Below are positions 44,211 through 52,336 of a stretch of 64,000 nucleotides of DNA, one piece after another (the stretch's first letter is position 1; each line of letters starts with the position of its first letter). Below the pieces are notes generated by a model that searched no databases, was not told the origin of the DNA, and was given only the letters and a program-made list of their open reading frames with translations. This DNA is from Chloroflexota bacterium (lineage in GTDB: Bacteria; Chloroflexota; Anaerolineae; UBA4142), in the NCBI GenBank assembly GCA_016208315.1, contig JACQYF010000038.1, forward strand, positions 1 to 64,000, in the 5' to 3' direction. The translations under genes were made by a program, and so were the position numbers.

Positions 44211-45763
44211 GCGACAGTTTGACTGAGCGCGCGTGGTTGGCGAATTTGCGGCACGAACTACGCACGCCGATTAACGCGATCATCGGTTACAGCGAAATGC
44301 TGCTCGAAGACGCCGCAGACCGCGGCGACGAACGGCTGAGCGCGGACCTGCAAAAAATCCAGACGGCGGGCAGCCAACTCCTCGCGCGCGTCAACGAAAT
44401 CCTCGACCCGGCGAGAATCGAAACGGAAGGGCTGGGCGCGGATCGGGAGACGTTCGGCGCGAACTTGCGCCACGAATTGCGGACGCCCTTAAGCGCGGTG
44501 ATCGGCTATACCGAGATGCTTTTGGAAGAGCAGGGCGGCCAAGAGGAAATGCGCGGCGACCTGGAAAAGATTCACGCCGCCGCCGAGCGTTTCCTCGCGT
44601 TCATCAACGACATCGTCCACGTCTCGACTGCCGAGCCGGGCGAAGTTCCTCAGTCGGCTGAATCGGCCGCGATGGTCGCGGATGTCGTGCGAACGATTCA
44701 ACCAGTAGAGAGCGAAGGCATCGCGGCGAACCCCATCGAGTGCGGCGTGCTCCTCGTGGTGGACGACAACGAAATCAACCGCGACGTGCTCTCGCGGCGG
44801 CTGGAACGACAGGGCCATCGCGTCGAAACTGGGGCGAACGGACAGCAGGCGCTCGACATGGTGCGCGCCAAACCGTACGATCTCATCCTGCTCGATCTGA
44901 TGATGCCGGAGATGAACGGCTATCAGGTGCTCCAACATCTCAAAGCGGACGCGCTCTTGCGCGATATTCCGGTGATCATGATTTCCGCGCTGGACGAAGT
45001 GGACACCGTAGTGCGCTGCATCGAAATGGGCGCCGAAGATTACATGCCCAAGCCGTTCAACCCGGTGCTGCTCAAAGCGCGCATCGGGGCGTGCCTGGAA
45101 AAGAAACGCCTGCGCGACCGGCAGCGCGAGTTGTTCGGCAAATTCGCGACCAAAGAGGTCGCCGAAGAGTTGCTGCGGTACGGCTTTTCGCTTGGCGGCA
45201 AAATGGTCGAGGCGACCGCGATGTTTTCCGACATTCGTTCGTTCACGACGATCACGGAATCGCAGACTCCGGCCGCGACGATCGAGATGCTCAATCGCTA
45301 TTTCAGCTACATGGTGGACGCCATCGGCGAGGAGGGGGGCATCGTCAACCAAATCGTCGGGGATGGGCTGATGGCGATTTTCGGCGCGCCGCTGCCGCGG
45401 GTGGACCATCGCGCGCGGGCGACGCGCGCCGCGCTGAAAATGTGCGAACGCATCGAGCAATTCAATCGCGAGCAGGCGGCGATGAATCTGCCGCCGATTC
45501 GCATCGGCATTGGGATCGCGGCGGGCGAGGTCATCGCCGGTTACACAGGGACTGAGGCGCGCGCGACGTACACTTGTGTTGGCGACACGGTCAACTTGGC
45601 CGCGCGGCTTGAATCGCACACCAAAGTGGTCGGCCAGCCCATCCTGATCAACGAGATGGCCCGGCTCGGCTTGGACGATACGTTTCAAGTCGAGGAACGA
45701 GGGACCGTGCAGTTGAAAGGCAAGACGCAAGCCATTCCAGTTTATTCTGTGTCGGCGACATGA
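44207..45763 (+). CDS. Double HisKA - receiver - class III nucleotide cyclase
   Basis: A 518-aa cytosolic protein. Two HisKA-like segments ([20 protein letters not shown], residues ~10-60; LRHELRTPLSAVIGYTEM, ~85-145) each keep the His but no HATPase domain follows. A receiver (~182-300, [13 protein letters not shown]) and a class III cyclase (~330-515) come next. Cyclase metal Asp are in FSDIRSFT and VGDGLMAIFG; the transition-state Asn/Arg are in VNLAARLES. The purine-recognising Lys of adenylate cyclases (KxxGD) is Gln here (NQIVGDG), so substrate specificity is uncertain. ATGA overlaps on both sides. Confidence 0.9.
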   Translation: MSDSLTERAWLANLRHELRTPINAIIGYSEMLLEDAADRGDERLSADLQKIQTAGSQLLARVNEILDPARIETEGLGADRETFGANLRHELRTPLSAVIGYTEMLLEEQGGQEEMRGDLEKIHAAAERFLAFINDIVHVSTAEPGEVPQSAESAAMVADVVRTIQPVESEGIAANPIECGVLLVVDDNEINRDVLSRRLERQGHRVETGANGQQALDMVRAKPYDLILLDLMMPEMNGYQVLQHLKADALLRDIPVIMISALDEVDTVVRCIEMGAEDYMPKPFNPVLLKARIGACLEKKRLRDRQRELFGKFATKEVAEELLRYGFSLGGKMVEATAMFSDIRSFTTITESQTPAATIEMLNRYFSYMVDAIGEEGGIVNQIVGDGLMAIFGAPLPRVDHRARATRAALKMCERIEQFNREQAAMNLPPIRIGIGIAAGEVIAGYTGTEARATYTCVGDTVNLAARLESHTKVVGQPILINEMARLGLDDTFQVEERGTVQLKGKTQAIPVYSVSAT

Positions 45764-46980
45764 AAGCCAAAATCATTCAACGCATTCCGCTGTTCGCGTC
45801 GCTCCCCTCCGGCGAGATTCAACATCTCGCCGAAACACTCCGCGACCTCACTCTGCCACCCAACACGATCGTCTTTCACGAGGGGGAATACGGCGACCGC
45901 TTCTACATCGTCGTCGAGGGCGAGATCGAGGTGATCAAATCGCTGGGAACGGCGGACGAACGCGTCTTGGCGCTCTGCGGTCCGGGCAGTTACGTCGGCG
46001 AGATGAGCTTGTTCGACCGCGACGGGCGGCGTACGGCGAGCGTCCGCACGCGCACGCCCGCGCAGTTGCTGGAAATGACCCGCGGCGATTTCGATGCCTT
46101 GCTGCACCGCCAGCCCATGCTCGCCTACGAATTGGTCCACGAATTGAGCGCGCGCCTCGACAGCGCGCATACGACGACCATTCGCGACTTGCGCGAAAAG
46201 AATCGCCAGCTCGAACAGGCCTACGAAGAACTGAAAACCGCGCAGGCGCAAATCATCGAAAAGGAAAAGCTGGAAAAAGAGCTGGCGGTCGCGCGGCAGA
46301 TTCAGGCCAGCATTTTGCCCAGCACGTTTCCCCAGGTCGCGGGTTTCGACTTGGGCGCGCGCGTCGTGCCCACGCGCGCCGTCGGCGGCGACCTGTTCGA
46401 TCTCATAGATTTGGGCAATGGAAGATTGGGCGTTGCGGTCGCGGATGTTTCCGACAAGGGCGTGCCGGCCGCGATTTTCATGGCGCTCACCCGCAGTCTG
46501 CTCCGCGCCGAGGCGACGCGCACCGTTTCGCCGGTCGAGGTCGTGAGGAATGTGAACCGGGAATTGCTGGAGATGAACGACGCGGGCATGTTCGTCACGG
46601 TGCTGTACGGCGTGCTGGACGGCGCGACGCTCGAGTTTCATTATGTGCGCGCGGGCCACGAAATGCCACTCGTCGTCGGCCCCGACGGTGAGTTGATCGA
46701 GATTCCTCAGGGGTCTGGCAATCCGGTGGGTCTATTCGAGGGGATGGCGCTCGACGAGCAGCGTGTGACTCTAGCGCGCGGCAGTGTGCTCGTCATTAAT
46801 ACGGATGGGGCGACGGACCAGGAGAACAGCGCGGGCGAGCCGTTCGGATTCGAGCGTTTGCGCGCCGCGGTCTGCGGCCAGCGATCCGGTGACGCGCAGA
46901 CGATTTGCGACCGGCTGTTCGCGGCGCGGCTCTCCAAAACGACGACATCACCTTTGTGGTGGTGCAACTTCAACGAATAG
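45760..46980 (+). CDS. Cyclic-nucleotide-binding / SpoIIE-type phosphatase, 3' frameshifted
   Basis: 406 aa as read. Residues 1-140 are a cNMP-binding domain (FHEGEYGDRFYIVVEGEIEV, PGSYVGEMSLFDRDGRRTAS), ~145-185 a coiled coil, ~190-400 a PP2C-like phosphatase (AVGGDLFDLIDL, VADVSDKGVPAAIFMA, INTDGATDQEN). The end reads ARLSKTTTSPLWWCNFNE, but the -1 frame from 46931 reads NDDITFVVVQLQR, the normal final motif with the DDI metal Asp. A one-base loss or -1 slip near the AAAA at 46936-46939 explains this; the corrected stop is at 46993. The upstream cyclase suggests a cNMP-controlled phosphatase. Confidence 0.85.
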   Translation: MKAKIIQRIPLFASLPSGEIQHLAETLRDLTLPPNTIVFHEGEYGDRFYIVVEGEIEVIKSLGTADERVLALCGPGSYVGEMSLFDRDGRRTASVRTRTPAQLLEMTRGDFDALLHRQPMLAYELVHELSARLDSAHTTTIRDLREKNRQLEQAYEELKTAQAQIIEKEKLEKELAVARQIQASILPSTFPQVAGFDLGARVVPTRAVGGDLFDLIDLGNGRLGVAVADVSDKGVPAAIFMALTRSLLRAEATRTVSPVEVVRNVNRELLEMNDAGMFVTVLYGVLDGATLEFHYVRAGHEMPLVVGPDGELIEIPQGSGNPVGLFEGMALDEQRVTLARGSVLVINTDGATDQENSAGEPFGFERLRAAVCGQRSGDAQTICDRLFAARLSKTTTSPLWWCNFNE

Positions 46981-46982
46981 AC

Positions 46983-47040
46983 AGGAACGAATAAACGAAT
47001 CTGTGCGCCAAAATTCGTTTATTCGTTTAGATTCGTTGAC
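46983..47040 (+). repeat. Paired tandem-repeat hairpin between phosphatase and dehydratase genes (ACGAATAA class)
   Basis: AGGAACGAATAAACGAATC, apex TGTGCGCCAAA, ATTCGTTTATTCGTTTAG, ATTCGTTG. Lies between convergent genes. The frame-corrected end of the phosphatase (RNE-stop) would be written in it. Confidence 0.87.
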
Positions 47041-47881
47041 GCCAATGTTCGAATTGTTCGCGATTGACGCCCGCGCCGCCGCAGACAATGATTACGACCG
47101 GCGACCGACCCTGCAATGCCTCGGCCCGCGCATAGCCCGCGGCCAATGCCGCGCCGCACGCTGGCTCGACCAGGATGCGGTGGTCGTCGGCAAATCGTAG
47201 ACAGGCCTCGACCGCGGTGCGGTCGCTGATAACCCACGAAGTGATCGAATGATGCCGCGTCCACTCGAGCGCTTGGCGCGCGACGGTGCGCGCGCCCAGC
47301 GTCGTCGCCAGAGACGTGATCCGGTCGAGCGTTTCCAGGCGCCCCGCTTGGACCGACGCGGCGAAGGACGCCGCGCCTTCCGTCTCGACCGCGAGGACCG
47401 GCACATCCGTCCAGCCCACGTTGTGGAGACCCTCGACTACACCGCAAAGCAATCCGCCGCCGCCAACCGACAAAACGATCACGCCGGGCCGAACGCCTGC
47501 TTGCGCAATTTCCTGGATCATGCCGGCGTGCCCGCGCCAGACGTTCGGATCGTCAAAGGGATGAATGTACGCCGCCTGTTCTTGCCGAGTCAACTCCAGG
47601 GCATGTTGATGCGCCTCGTCCCACGAGACGCCGTACACGATCAATTCCGCTCCCTCGCCGCGAATCAATTCCTTTGCGCGAGGCGCGGTGGACTCCGGCG
47701 AGGCGCACACCACTCGCCGCGCGCCGCGTTCCACCGCGGCGCGACAAGCTACCCCCATGCCGCGCGCCTTGAAAGACCCCGTCGGCTGCAACGCTTCCAT
47801 CTTCAACCAGACCGGCGCTCCGACGATCGCGCTCAAAGGCCGCGATTCCCACAGAGGAGTTTCCACGTAAAGTGATTTCAT
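47027..47881 (-). CDS. PLP-dependent serine/threonine dehydratase-like protein with internal deletion
   Basis: A 284-aa fold-type II PLP enzyme. The PLP Lys is in PTGSFKARG, the phosphate-binding Gly loop is SVGGGGLLCG, and the C-terminal VCGGAGV matches the pyridine-N site. After RRVVCAS the frame goes directly to PESTAPRAKELIRGEGAE: the SSGNAG substrate-carboxylate loop and ~20 following residues found in the family are missing. The frame is kept, but activity is doubtful; this may be a decayed gene or an assembly deletion. Start ATG at MKSLYVETPLWESR, at the predicted transcription start. Confidence 0.82.
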   Translation of the reverse strand: MKSLYVETPLWESRPLSAIVGAPVWLKMEALQPTGSFKARGMGVACRAAVERGARRVVCASPESTAPRAKELIRGEGAELIVYGVSWDEAHQHALELTRQEQAAYIHPFDDPNVWRGHAGMIQEIAQAGVRPGVIVLSVGGGGLLCGVVEGLHNVGWTDVPVLAVETEGAASFAASVQAGRLETLDRITSLATTLGARTVARQALEWTRHHSITSWVISDRTAVEACLRFADDHRILVEPACGAALAAGYARAEALQGRSPVVIIVCGGAGVNREQFEHWRQRI

Positions 47882-47888
47882 CGCTTGG

Positions 47889-47917
47889 ATTGTAACCCAT
47901 CGCGCCTCTTTCGGCAA
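47889..47917 (-). promoter_or_regulatory. Promoter giving an apparently leaderless dehydratase mRNA
   Basis: Minus strand TTGCCG (47917-47912), 17-bp spacer, TACAAT (47894-47889), seven bases before the ATG at 47881. Confidence 0.65.
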
Positions 47918-47969
47918 GCACTTCAGACTTGGAAATCTCGCAGATTTCGCAAGTCCGAATAGAAAATTG

Positions 47970-47997
47970 TTGACTTTTGACGCCCCCGTGCTATACT
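47970..47997 (+). promoter_or_regulatory. Promoter of the FGGY kinase gene
   Basis: TTGACT (47970-47975), 16-bp spacer, TATACT (47992-47997); leader of ~35 nt with GGAAGGAGA. Confidence 0.75.
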
Positions 47998-48038
47998 GGC
48001 TAAAGTTTGGCTGTGACGTCAGCTCGGAAGGAGACTGG

Positions 48039-49625
48039 ATGTCAAGCAAAGACCAGCGCATTTTGGCGATAGACCTTGGGACCTCGAGCGTCAAAGTTGG
48101 TTTGTTCTCCACCGACGGCGAAGCCATCGGTTGGGAACGCGAACCGGTTCCACTCTATTTGCTCCCGAATGGCGGCGCGGAACAAGACCCTGCCGAATGG
48201 TGGCGCGCCATCACAACGGCGGCCAAACGCTTGCTCGCCAAATCGCCCGTGCCGCGCGAGGATGTGGTCGCCGTCTGCGCCAGCACGCAGGGCTACGGAC
48301 TCGTGCCGGTGGATCGCGAGGGCAACTGCCTCATGCGCGCCATCCTTTGGCTCGACACGCGCGGCGCGGAATACACCCGCCGACTTGCGGGCGGGCTGAT
48401 CCGTATCGCGGGGTACGACGTGTACAAATTGGCACAGTGGATTCGTCTCACCGGCGGCGCACCCTTACTCTCCGGCAAAGACAACTTTGGACACGCGCTC
48501 TTTATCAAACACCAGCTGCCCCAGATTTACGACAAAACGTTCAAATTCCTCGACGTGCTCGACTATTGCGATTTTCGCCTCACCGGCAAATTCGTCACGA
48601 CAGGCGATTCTGTGGTGTCACGCTGGGTCACCGATAATCGCGATCCCGAAAGCATCCGGTATCACGACGACTTGATCAAGCGCTCTACGCTTGACCGCGC
48701 CAAGTTTCCCGACATCGTGCGGAGCATTGACGTACTCGGTCCGCTACTGCCGCACGTCGCGGACGATCTGGGATTGAAACGCAATACGCAAGTCGTGGCC
48801 GGCGCATTCGATGTTCCTGCCGCCGCTATCGGGTCGGGCGCGTTGGACGATTACGCGGCGCACATTTATCTCGGCACGTCGTCGTGGATTGCCGCGCATC
48901 TCCCGTTCAAAAAGACTGACCTGTTTAGCTCGATGGCTTCGGTACCCTGCGCGATACCGGATCGCTTTTTGTTGATGGCGGCGCAAGAGACCGCGGGCGG
49001 CGCCCTGACCTGGTTGCGTGACAATATCCTGTATCATCACGATGCTCTGCTCAACGTAGACACGCCTGACGATTACTTTGCCGCATTGAACGCAGTCGCG
49101 GAACAAGTACCCGCGGGGTGTCATGGCGTGATGTTTACGCCGTGGCTCTACGGCGAACGCGCGCCGGTGGACGACGGTTGGATTCGCGCGGGCATCCACA
49201 ACTTGTCGCTGGGCAACACGCGGGCCGATCTTGTCCGCGCGGTGATGGAAGGCGTCGCGTTCAACACGCGCTGGATTCTGGGACCGGTCGAGAAATTCTG
49301 CGGTCGCGTGCAGAGTCCGATCCACATGATCGGCGGGGGCGCGAGTTCGAGCGTCTGGTGCCAGATTCACGCGGACGTGCTCGATCGTTCGATCCGCCAG
49401 GTCAAGGATCCGATGCTCGCGAACGCGCGCGGCGCGGCGCTGATCGCGTCGGTCGGCCTCGGCTGCGTCACATTCGAGCAAGCCGCCAAACTGACCAAGT
49501 ATGAGAACGAATACAAGCCCAATCCCGACAATCGAGAATTATACGACAAGCGGTTCGCCGAATTCGTCAACCTCTACAAGCAGAACCGCAAAATCCACGA
49601 ACGATTGAATCGCGGCCAACTGTAG
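48039..49625 (+). CDS. FGGY-family carbohydrate kinase (xylulokinase-like)
   Basis: A 528-aa two-domain sugar kinase. The N-terminal phosphate-1 motif is ILAIDLGTSSVKVGLFSTDG; the catalytic Asp is in VVAGAFDVPAAAIGSG; the adenosine motif is IHMIGGGASSSVWCQIHADV. Closest in layout to xylulokinases, but the sugar is not certain. The final codon and TAG stop merge with the GTAGGGGCGGGG palindrome. Followed by a PLP lyase that may use a phosphorylated product. Confidence 0.88.
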   Translation: MSSKDQRILAIDLGTSSVKVGLFSTDGEAIGWEREPVPLYLLPNGGAEQDPAEWWRAITTAAKRLLAKSPVPREDVVAVCASTQGYGLVPVDREGNCLMRAILWLDTRGAEYTRRLAGGLIRIAGYDVYKLAQWIRLTGGAPLLSGKDNFGHALFIKHQLPQIYDKTFKFLDVLDYCDFRLTGKFVTTGDSVVSRWVTDNRDPESIRYHDDLIKRSTLDRAKFPDIVRSIDVLGPLLPHVADDLGLKRNTQVVAGAFDVPAAAIGSGALDDYAAHIYLGTSSWIAAHLPFKKTDLFSSMASVPCAIPDRFLLMAAQETAGGALTWLRDNILYHHDALLNVDTPDDYFAALNAVAEQVPAGCHGVMFTPWLYGERAPVDDGWIRAGIHNLSLGNTRADLVRAVMEGVAFNTRWILGPVEKFCGRVQSPIHMIGGGASSSVWCQIHADVLDRSIRQVKDPMLANARGAALIASVGLGCVTFEQAAKLTKYENEYKPNPDNRELYDKRFAEFVNLYKQNRKIHERLNRGQL

Positions 49626-49691
49626 GGGCGGGGTCACCCCGCCCTGTGTCGCCGCCCAAGGCGCGAGCAAAGGTGCGGGGTCACCCCGCCC
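49622..49691 (+). repeat. GTAGGGGCGGGGTCA palindromic elements, copies 2 and 3
   Basis: GTAGGGGCGGGGTCACCCCG and onward at 49622-49644, and GTGCGGGGTCACCCCGCCC at 49673-49691. The first supplies the stop codon of the FGGY kinase. Confidence 0.85.
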
Positions 49692-49721
49692 GGTTTCGCC
49701 GCCCATGCCGTGGAGACGAAA

Positions 49722-51131
49722 ATGGACACGTCACCGTTTCAAGACCTAATCCCGGAACTGGAACGCGCGCTCAAACCCTATCGAGACGGGTTTCTATCTT
49801 TTTCGAAACTGCCTCTAGAGGGTTGCGCCCGAGACGAAATCCTGCGCGAGATGGAGAAGTTCAAGTCGGTCGAGGAGGCGCGTTGGCGAGACGGCAACGT
49901 TTCCGGCGCGGTCTATCACGGCGACCAGGCGCACATTGACTTTCTCAACCGCGTCTACGCGCTGCAATCGCAGAGCAACCCGCTCCACGCCGACGTGTGG
50001 CCGAGCACAACCAAATTCGAGGCGGAAATCGTCGCGATGACGGCGCACATGCTGGGCGCGGACGCGGGGAGCGGCGTCTGCGGCACAGTCACGTCGGGTG
50101 GGACGGAGAGCATCCTAGTTGCGATCAAGACGTATCGCGATTGGGCCCGCGAAACCAAAGGTATCACCGCGCCCGAAATGATCGCGCCAACCACCGCGCA
50201 CGCCGCGTTCGACAAAGCGGCGCAATACTTTGGCATCAAGCTGATCCGCATTCCCGTCGGCCCTGATTTTCGCGCCGACGTAGCCGTAACCCGCGAGGCC
50301 ATCACGCCGAACACGATTGCTCTCGTCGGCTCGGCGCCGCCGTTCCCGCACGGGATTGTTGATCCAATACAAGAGCTATCGGAATTGGCGCGTGCGCGTG
50401 AAATCGGTTTTCACACGGACGGCTGCTTGGGCGGATTTCTGCTGCCGTGGGCGGAGAAACTTGGCTATCCCGTTCCGCTTTTCGATTTTCGGCTGCCGGG
50501 TGTCACTTCGATTTCCGCCGACACCCACAAGTACGGCTATGCGGCCAAGGGCACGTCGGTCGTGTTGTATCGCACTGCCGAGCTGCGCCATTTTCAATAT
50601 TACGTGACGACGGATTGGCCCGGCGGATTGTATTTTTCGCCAACACTTGCGGGCAGTCGCCCCGGCGCATTAAGCGCTGGCTGTTGGGCGGCGATGGTGA
50701 CGATGGGCGAAGCGGGATACCTGCGCGCCGCGAAAGCGATCCTGGAGACCGCCGCGCAGATCAAGCAAGGGCTGCGCGAGATTCCCGAACTGCGATTGAT
50801 CGGCGATCCGCTCTTCGTCATCGCGTTCATGTCCGAGGAGTTGGATGTCTTTCAAATCATGGAATACATGACGCGGAAAAATTGGGGACTCAACGGCCTG
50901 CACTCGCCCGCGGCGGTTCACCTTTGCGTCACGCTGCGCCACACACAGCCAAGCGTCGCCGAACGCTTTATCGCCGATTTGAAAGCCGCCGTAGCGTACG
51001 TCAAAGAGCATCCGGACGCGCCGTCAGGCGTAGGCCCGGTCTACGGCATGGCATCGGTCGTCGAGCTGCGCGGCATGGTGGGCGACTTGCTCAAGATGTA
51101 CATGGATTTATTGTATCAGGTGAGTGAATAA
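49722..51131 (+). CDS. PLP-dependent lyase, sphingosine-1-phosphate-lyase-like
   Basis: A 469-aa group II decarboxylase-fold enzyme. [36 protein letters not shown] and [20 protein letters not shown] (PLP Lys) match sphingosine-1-phosphate lyases more closely than glutamate decarboxylases. No N-terminal membrane anchor is present, unlike eukaryotic SPL. Bacterial homologues cleave phosphorylated long-chain bases; the substrate here is not known. ATG at MDTSPFQDL with GGAG five bases before it is chosen over an upstream GTG. Confidence 0.85.
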   Translation: MDTSPFQDLIPELERALKPYRDGFLSFSKLPLEGCARDEILREMEKFKSVEEARWRDGNVSGAVYHGDQAHIDFLNRVYALQSQSNPLHADVWPSTTKFEAEIVAMTAHMLGADAGSGVCGTVTSGGTESILVAIKTYRDWARETKGITAPEMIAPTTAHAAFDKAAQYFGIKLIRIPVGPDFRADVAVTREAITPNTIALVGSAPPFPHGIVDPIQELSELARAREIGFHTDGCLGGFLLPWAEKLGYPVPLFDFRLPGVTSISADTHKYGYAAKGTSVVLYRTAELRHFQYYVTTDWPGGLYFSPTLAGSRPGALSAGCWAAMVTMGEAGYLRAAKAILETAAQIKQGLREIPELRLIGDPLFVIAFMSEELDVFQIMEYMTRKNWGLNGLHSPAAVHLCVTLRHTQPSVAERFIADLKAAVAYVKEHPDAPSGVGPVYGMASVVELRGMVGDLLKMYMDLLYQVSE

Positions 51132-51147
51132 GTAGACGAGGAGACTT

Positions 51148-52290
51148 ATGCAGCAGCCTGCATTGTTGGCGCTGGAAGACGGCACGCTCTGGAGCGGCAT
51201 CGCGTTAGGCGCGCGCGGCGAGCGCACGGGCGAAGTTGTCTTCAACACGTCGCAAACCGGTTACCAGGAAGTGCTCAGCGATCCGTCCTACTATGGGCAG
51301 ATCGTCGTCATGACGGCGGCCCACGTTGGAAACACCGGCGTCAACGACGAAGATGACGAATCGGCGCATCCGTGGCTCGCGGGCTTTTGCCTGCGCGAAG
51401 CCAGCCCGCGCGTCAGCAGTTGGCGCGCCAAGGCGTCGCTTGACCAATACCTGTGCGCGCACGATGTCGTAGGAATCGCGGAATTGGATACCCGGGCGCT
51501 CGTCCGCCATCTCCGCACGCAGGGGGCCCTGCGCGGCGCGCTCTCCAACGTCAATCCAGACACGGAGCAACTTGTCCAACTCGCGCGCGCGTCGCCCTCC
51601 ATGACCGGCGCGGACCTTGTACGGTACGTTACGTGCCAACTTCCAACTTCCAACTTCCAACTTCCAACTTCCAACTTCCACGTGGTTGCTTACGATTTCG
51701 GCATCAAGCACAACTCTTTGCGATCGCTCGTCGCGCGCGGCTGTCGCGTGACGGTCGTTCCCGCGCAAACCTCGGCCGATGACGCGCTCGCCCTCGCGCC
51801 CGACGGGGTGCTGCTCTCCAACGGGCCGGGCGATCCCGCGGCCGTCACGTATGCGATTGACGCGGTTCGTGGACTGCTCGGCCGCGTGCCCATCTTTGGG
51901 ATTTGCCTGGGACACCAGATACTCGCCCTCGCGCTCGGCGGCGAAACGTACAAGCTCAAGTTTGGACACCGCGGCGGCAACCACCCCGTCAAGAATTTAT
52001 TGACCGGCCAAGTTGAAATTACCAGCCACAACCACGGCTTTGCCGTGCGCGACGCGAGTCTCCCGCGCGATGTCGAGATCACTCACCTCGATCTCAACGA
52101 CGGCTGTGTCGAGGGATTGCGATCACGCGAACGCCGGGCCCTGAGCGTCCAATACCATCCCGAAGCCGCGCCCGGCCCGCACGACTCGCTGGCGCTGTTT
52201 GACGAGTTTGTTACCTTGATGAAAGCAAGTCAACAGTTAACAGTAAACAGTGAACAGAAAGCAGTGTTCAGTATTCAGGGAGACTGTTGA
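51148..52290 (+). CDS. carA: Carbamoyl-phosphate synthase small subunit with repeat-encoded linker and tail
   Basis: CarA (380 aa) supplies ammonia from glutamine to CarB for arginine and pyrimidine synthesis. The N-terminal domain ([35 protein letters not shown]) and class I glutaminase are intact, with nucleophile Cys in [11 protein letters not shown] and the His-Glu pair in [14 protein letters not shown]. The linker contains [14 protein letters not shown], translated from six CTTCCAA heptamers. After FDEFVTLMK the frame runs ~20 residues ([15 protein letters not shown] and on) through another repeat before stopping. Confidence 0.93.
   Translation: MQQPALLALEDGTLWSGIALGARGERTGEVVFNTSQTGYQEVLSDPSYYGQIVVMTAAHVGNTGVNDEDDESAHPWLAGFCLREASPRVSSWRAKASLDQYLCAHDVVGIAELDTRALVRHLRTQGALRGALSNVNPDTEQLVQLARASPSMTGADLVRYVTCQLPTSNFQLPTSNFHVVAYDFGIKHNSLRSLVARGCRVTVVPAQTSADDALALAPDGVLLSNGPGDPAAVTYAIDAVRGLLGRVPIFGICLGHQILALALGGETYKLKFGHRGGNHPVKNLLTGQVEITSHNHGFAVRDASLPRDVEITHLDLNDGCVEGLRSRERRALSVQYHPEAAPGPHDSLALFDEFVTLMKASQQLTVNSEQKAVFSIQGDC
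51635..51680 (+). repeat. TTCCAAC heptamer array inside carA
   Basis: Six consecutive CTTCCAA heptamers within the coding sequence. Three heptamers equal seven codons, so the array encodes the heptapeptide QLPTSNF twice. Only one arm is present. Confidence 0.95.
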
Positions 52291-52328
52291 CTGTTGGCTG
52301 TTGACTGTTGACGGTTCACTGTTCACTG
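52226..52328 (+). repeat. Paired tandem-repeat hairpin at the carA-carB junction (AAACAGT class)
   Basis: Left arm AACAGTTAACAGTAAACAGT, GAACAGAAAGCAGTGTTCAG; right arm GACTGTTGACTGTTGGCTGT, TGACTGTTGACGGTTCACTG. The left arm is translated as the C-terminal tail of carA. Confidence 0.9.
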
Positions 52329-52336
52329 GAACCATT

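Noticed and set aside
51635-51680. CRISPR array
   Set aside because: The tandem copies have no spacers, the unit is 7 nt, and no cas gene is present anywhere in the window.
52250-52336. Earlier start for carB giving 29 more residues
   Set aside because: The extra sequence is translated repeat DNA and the conserved protein begins at [11 protein letters not shown].
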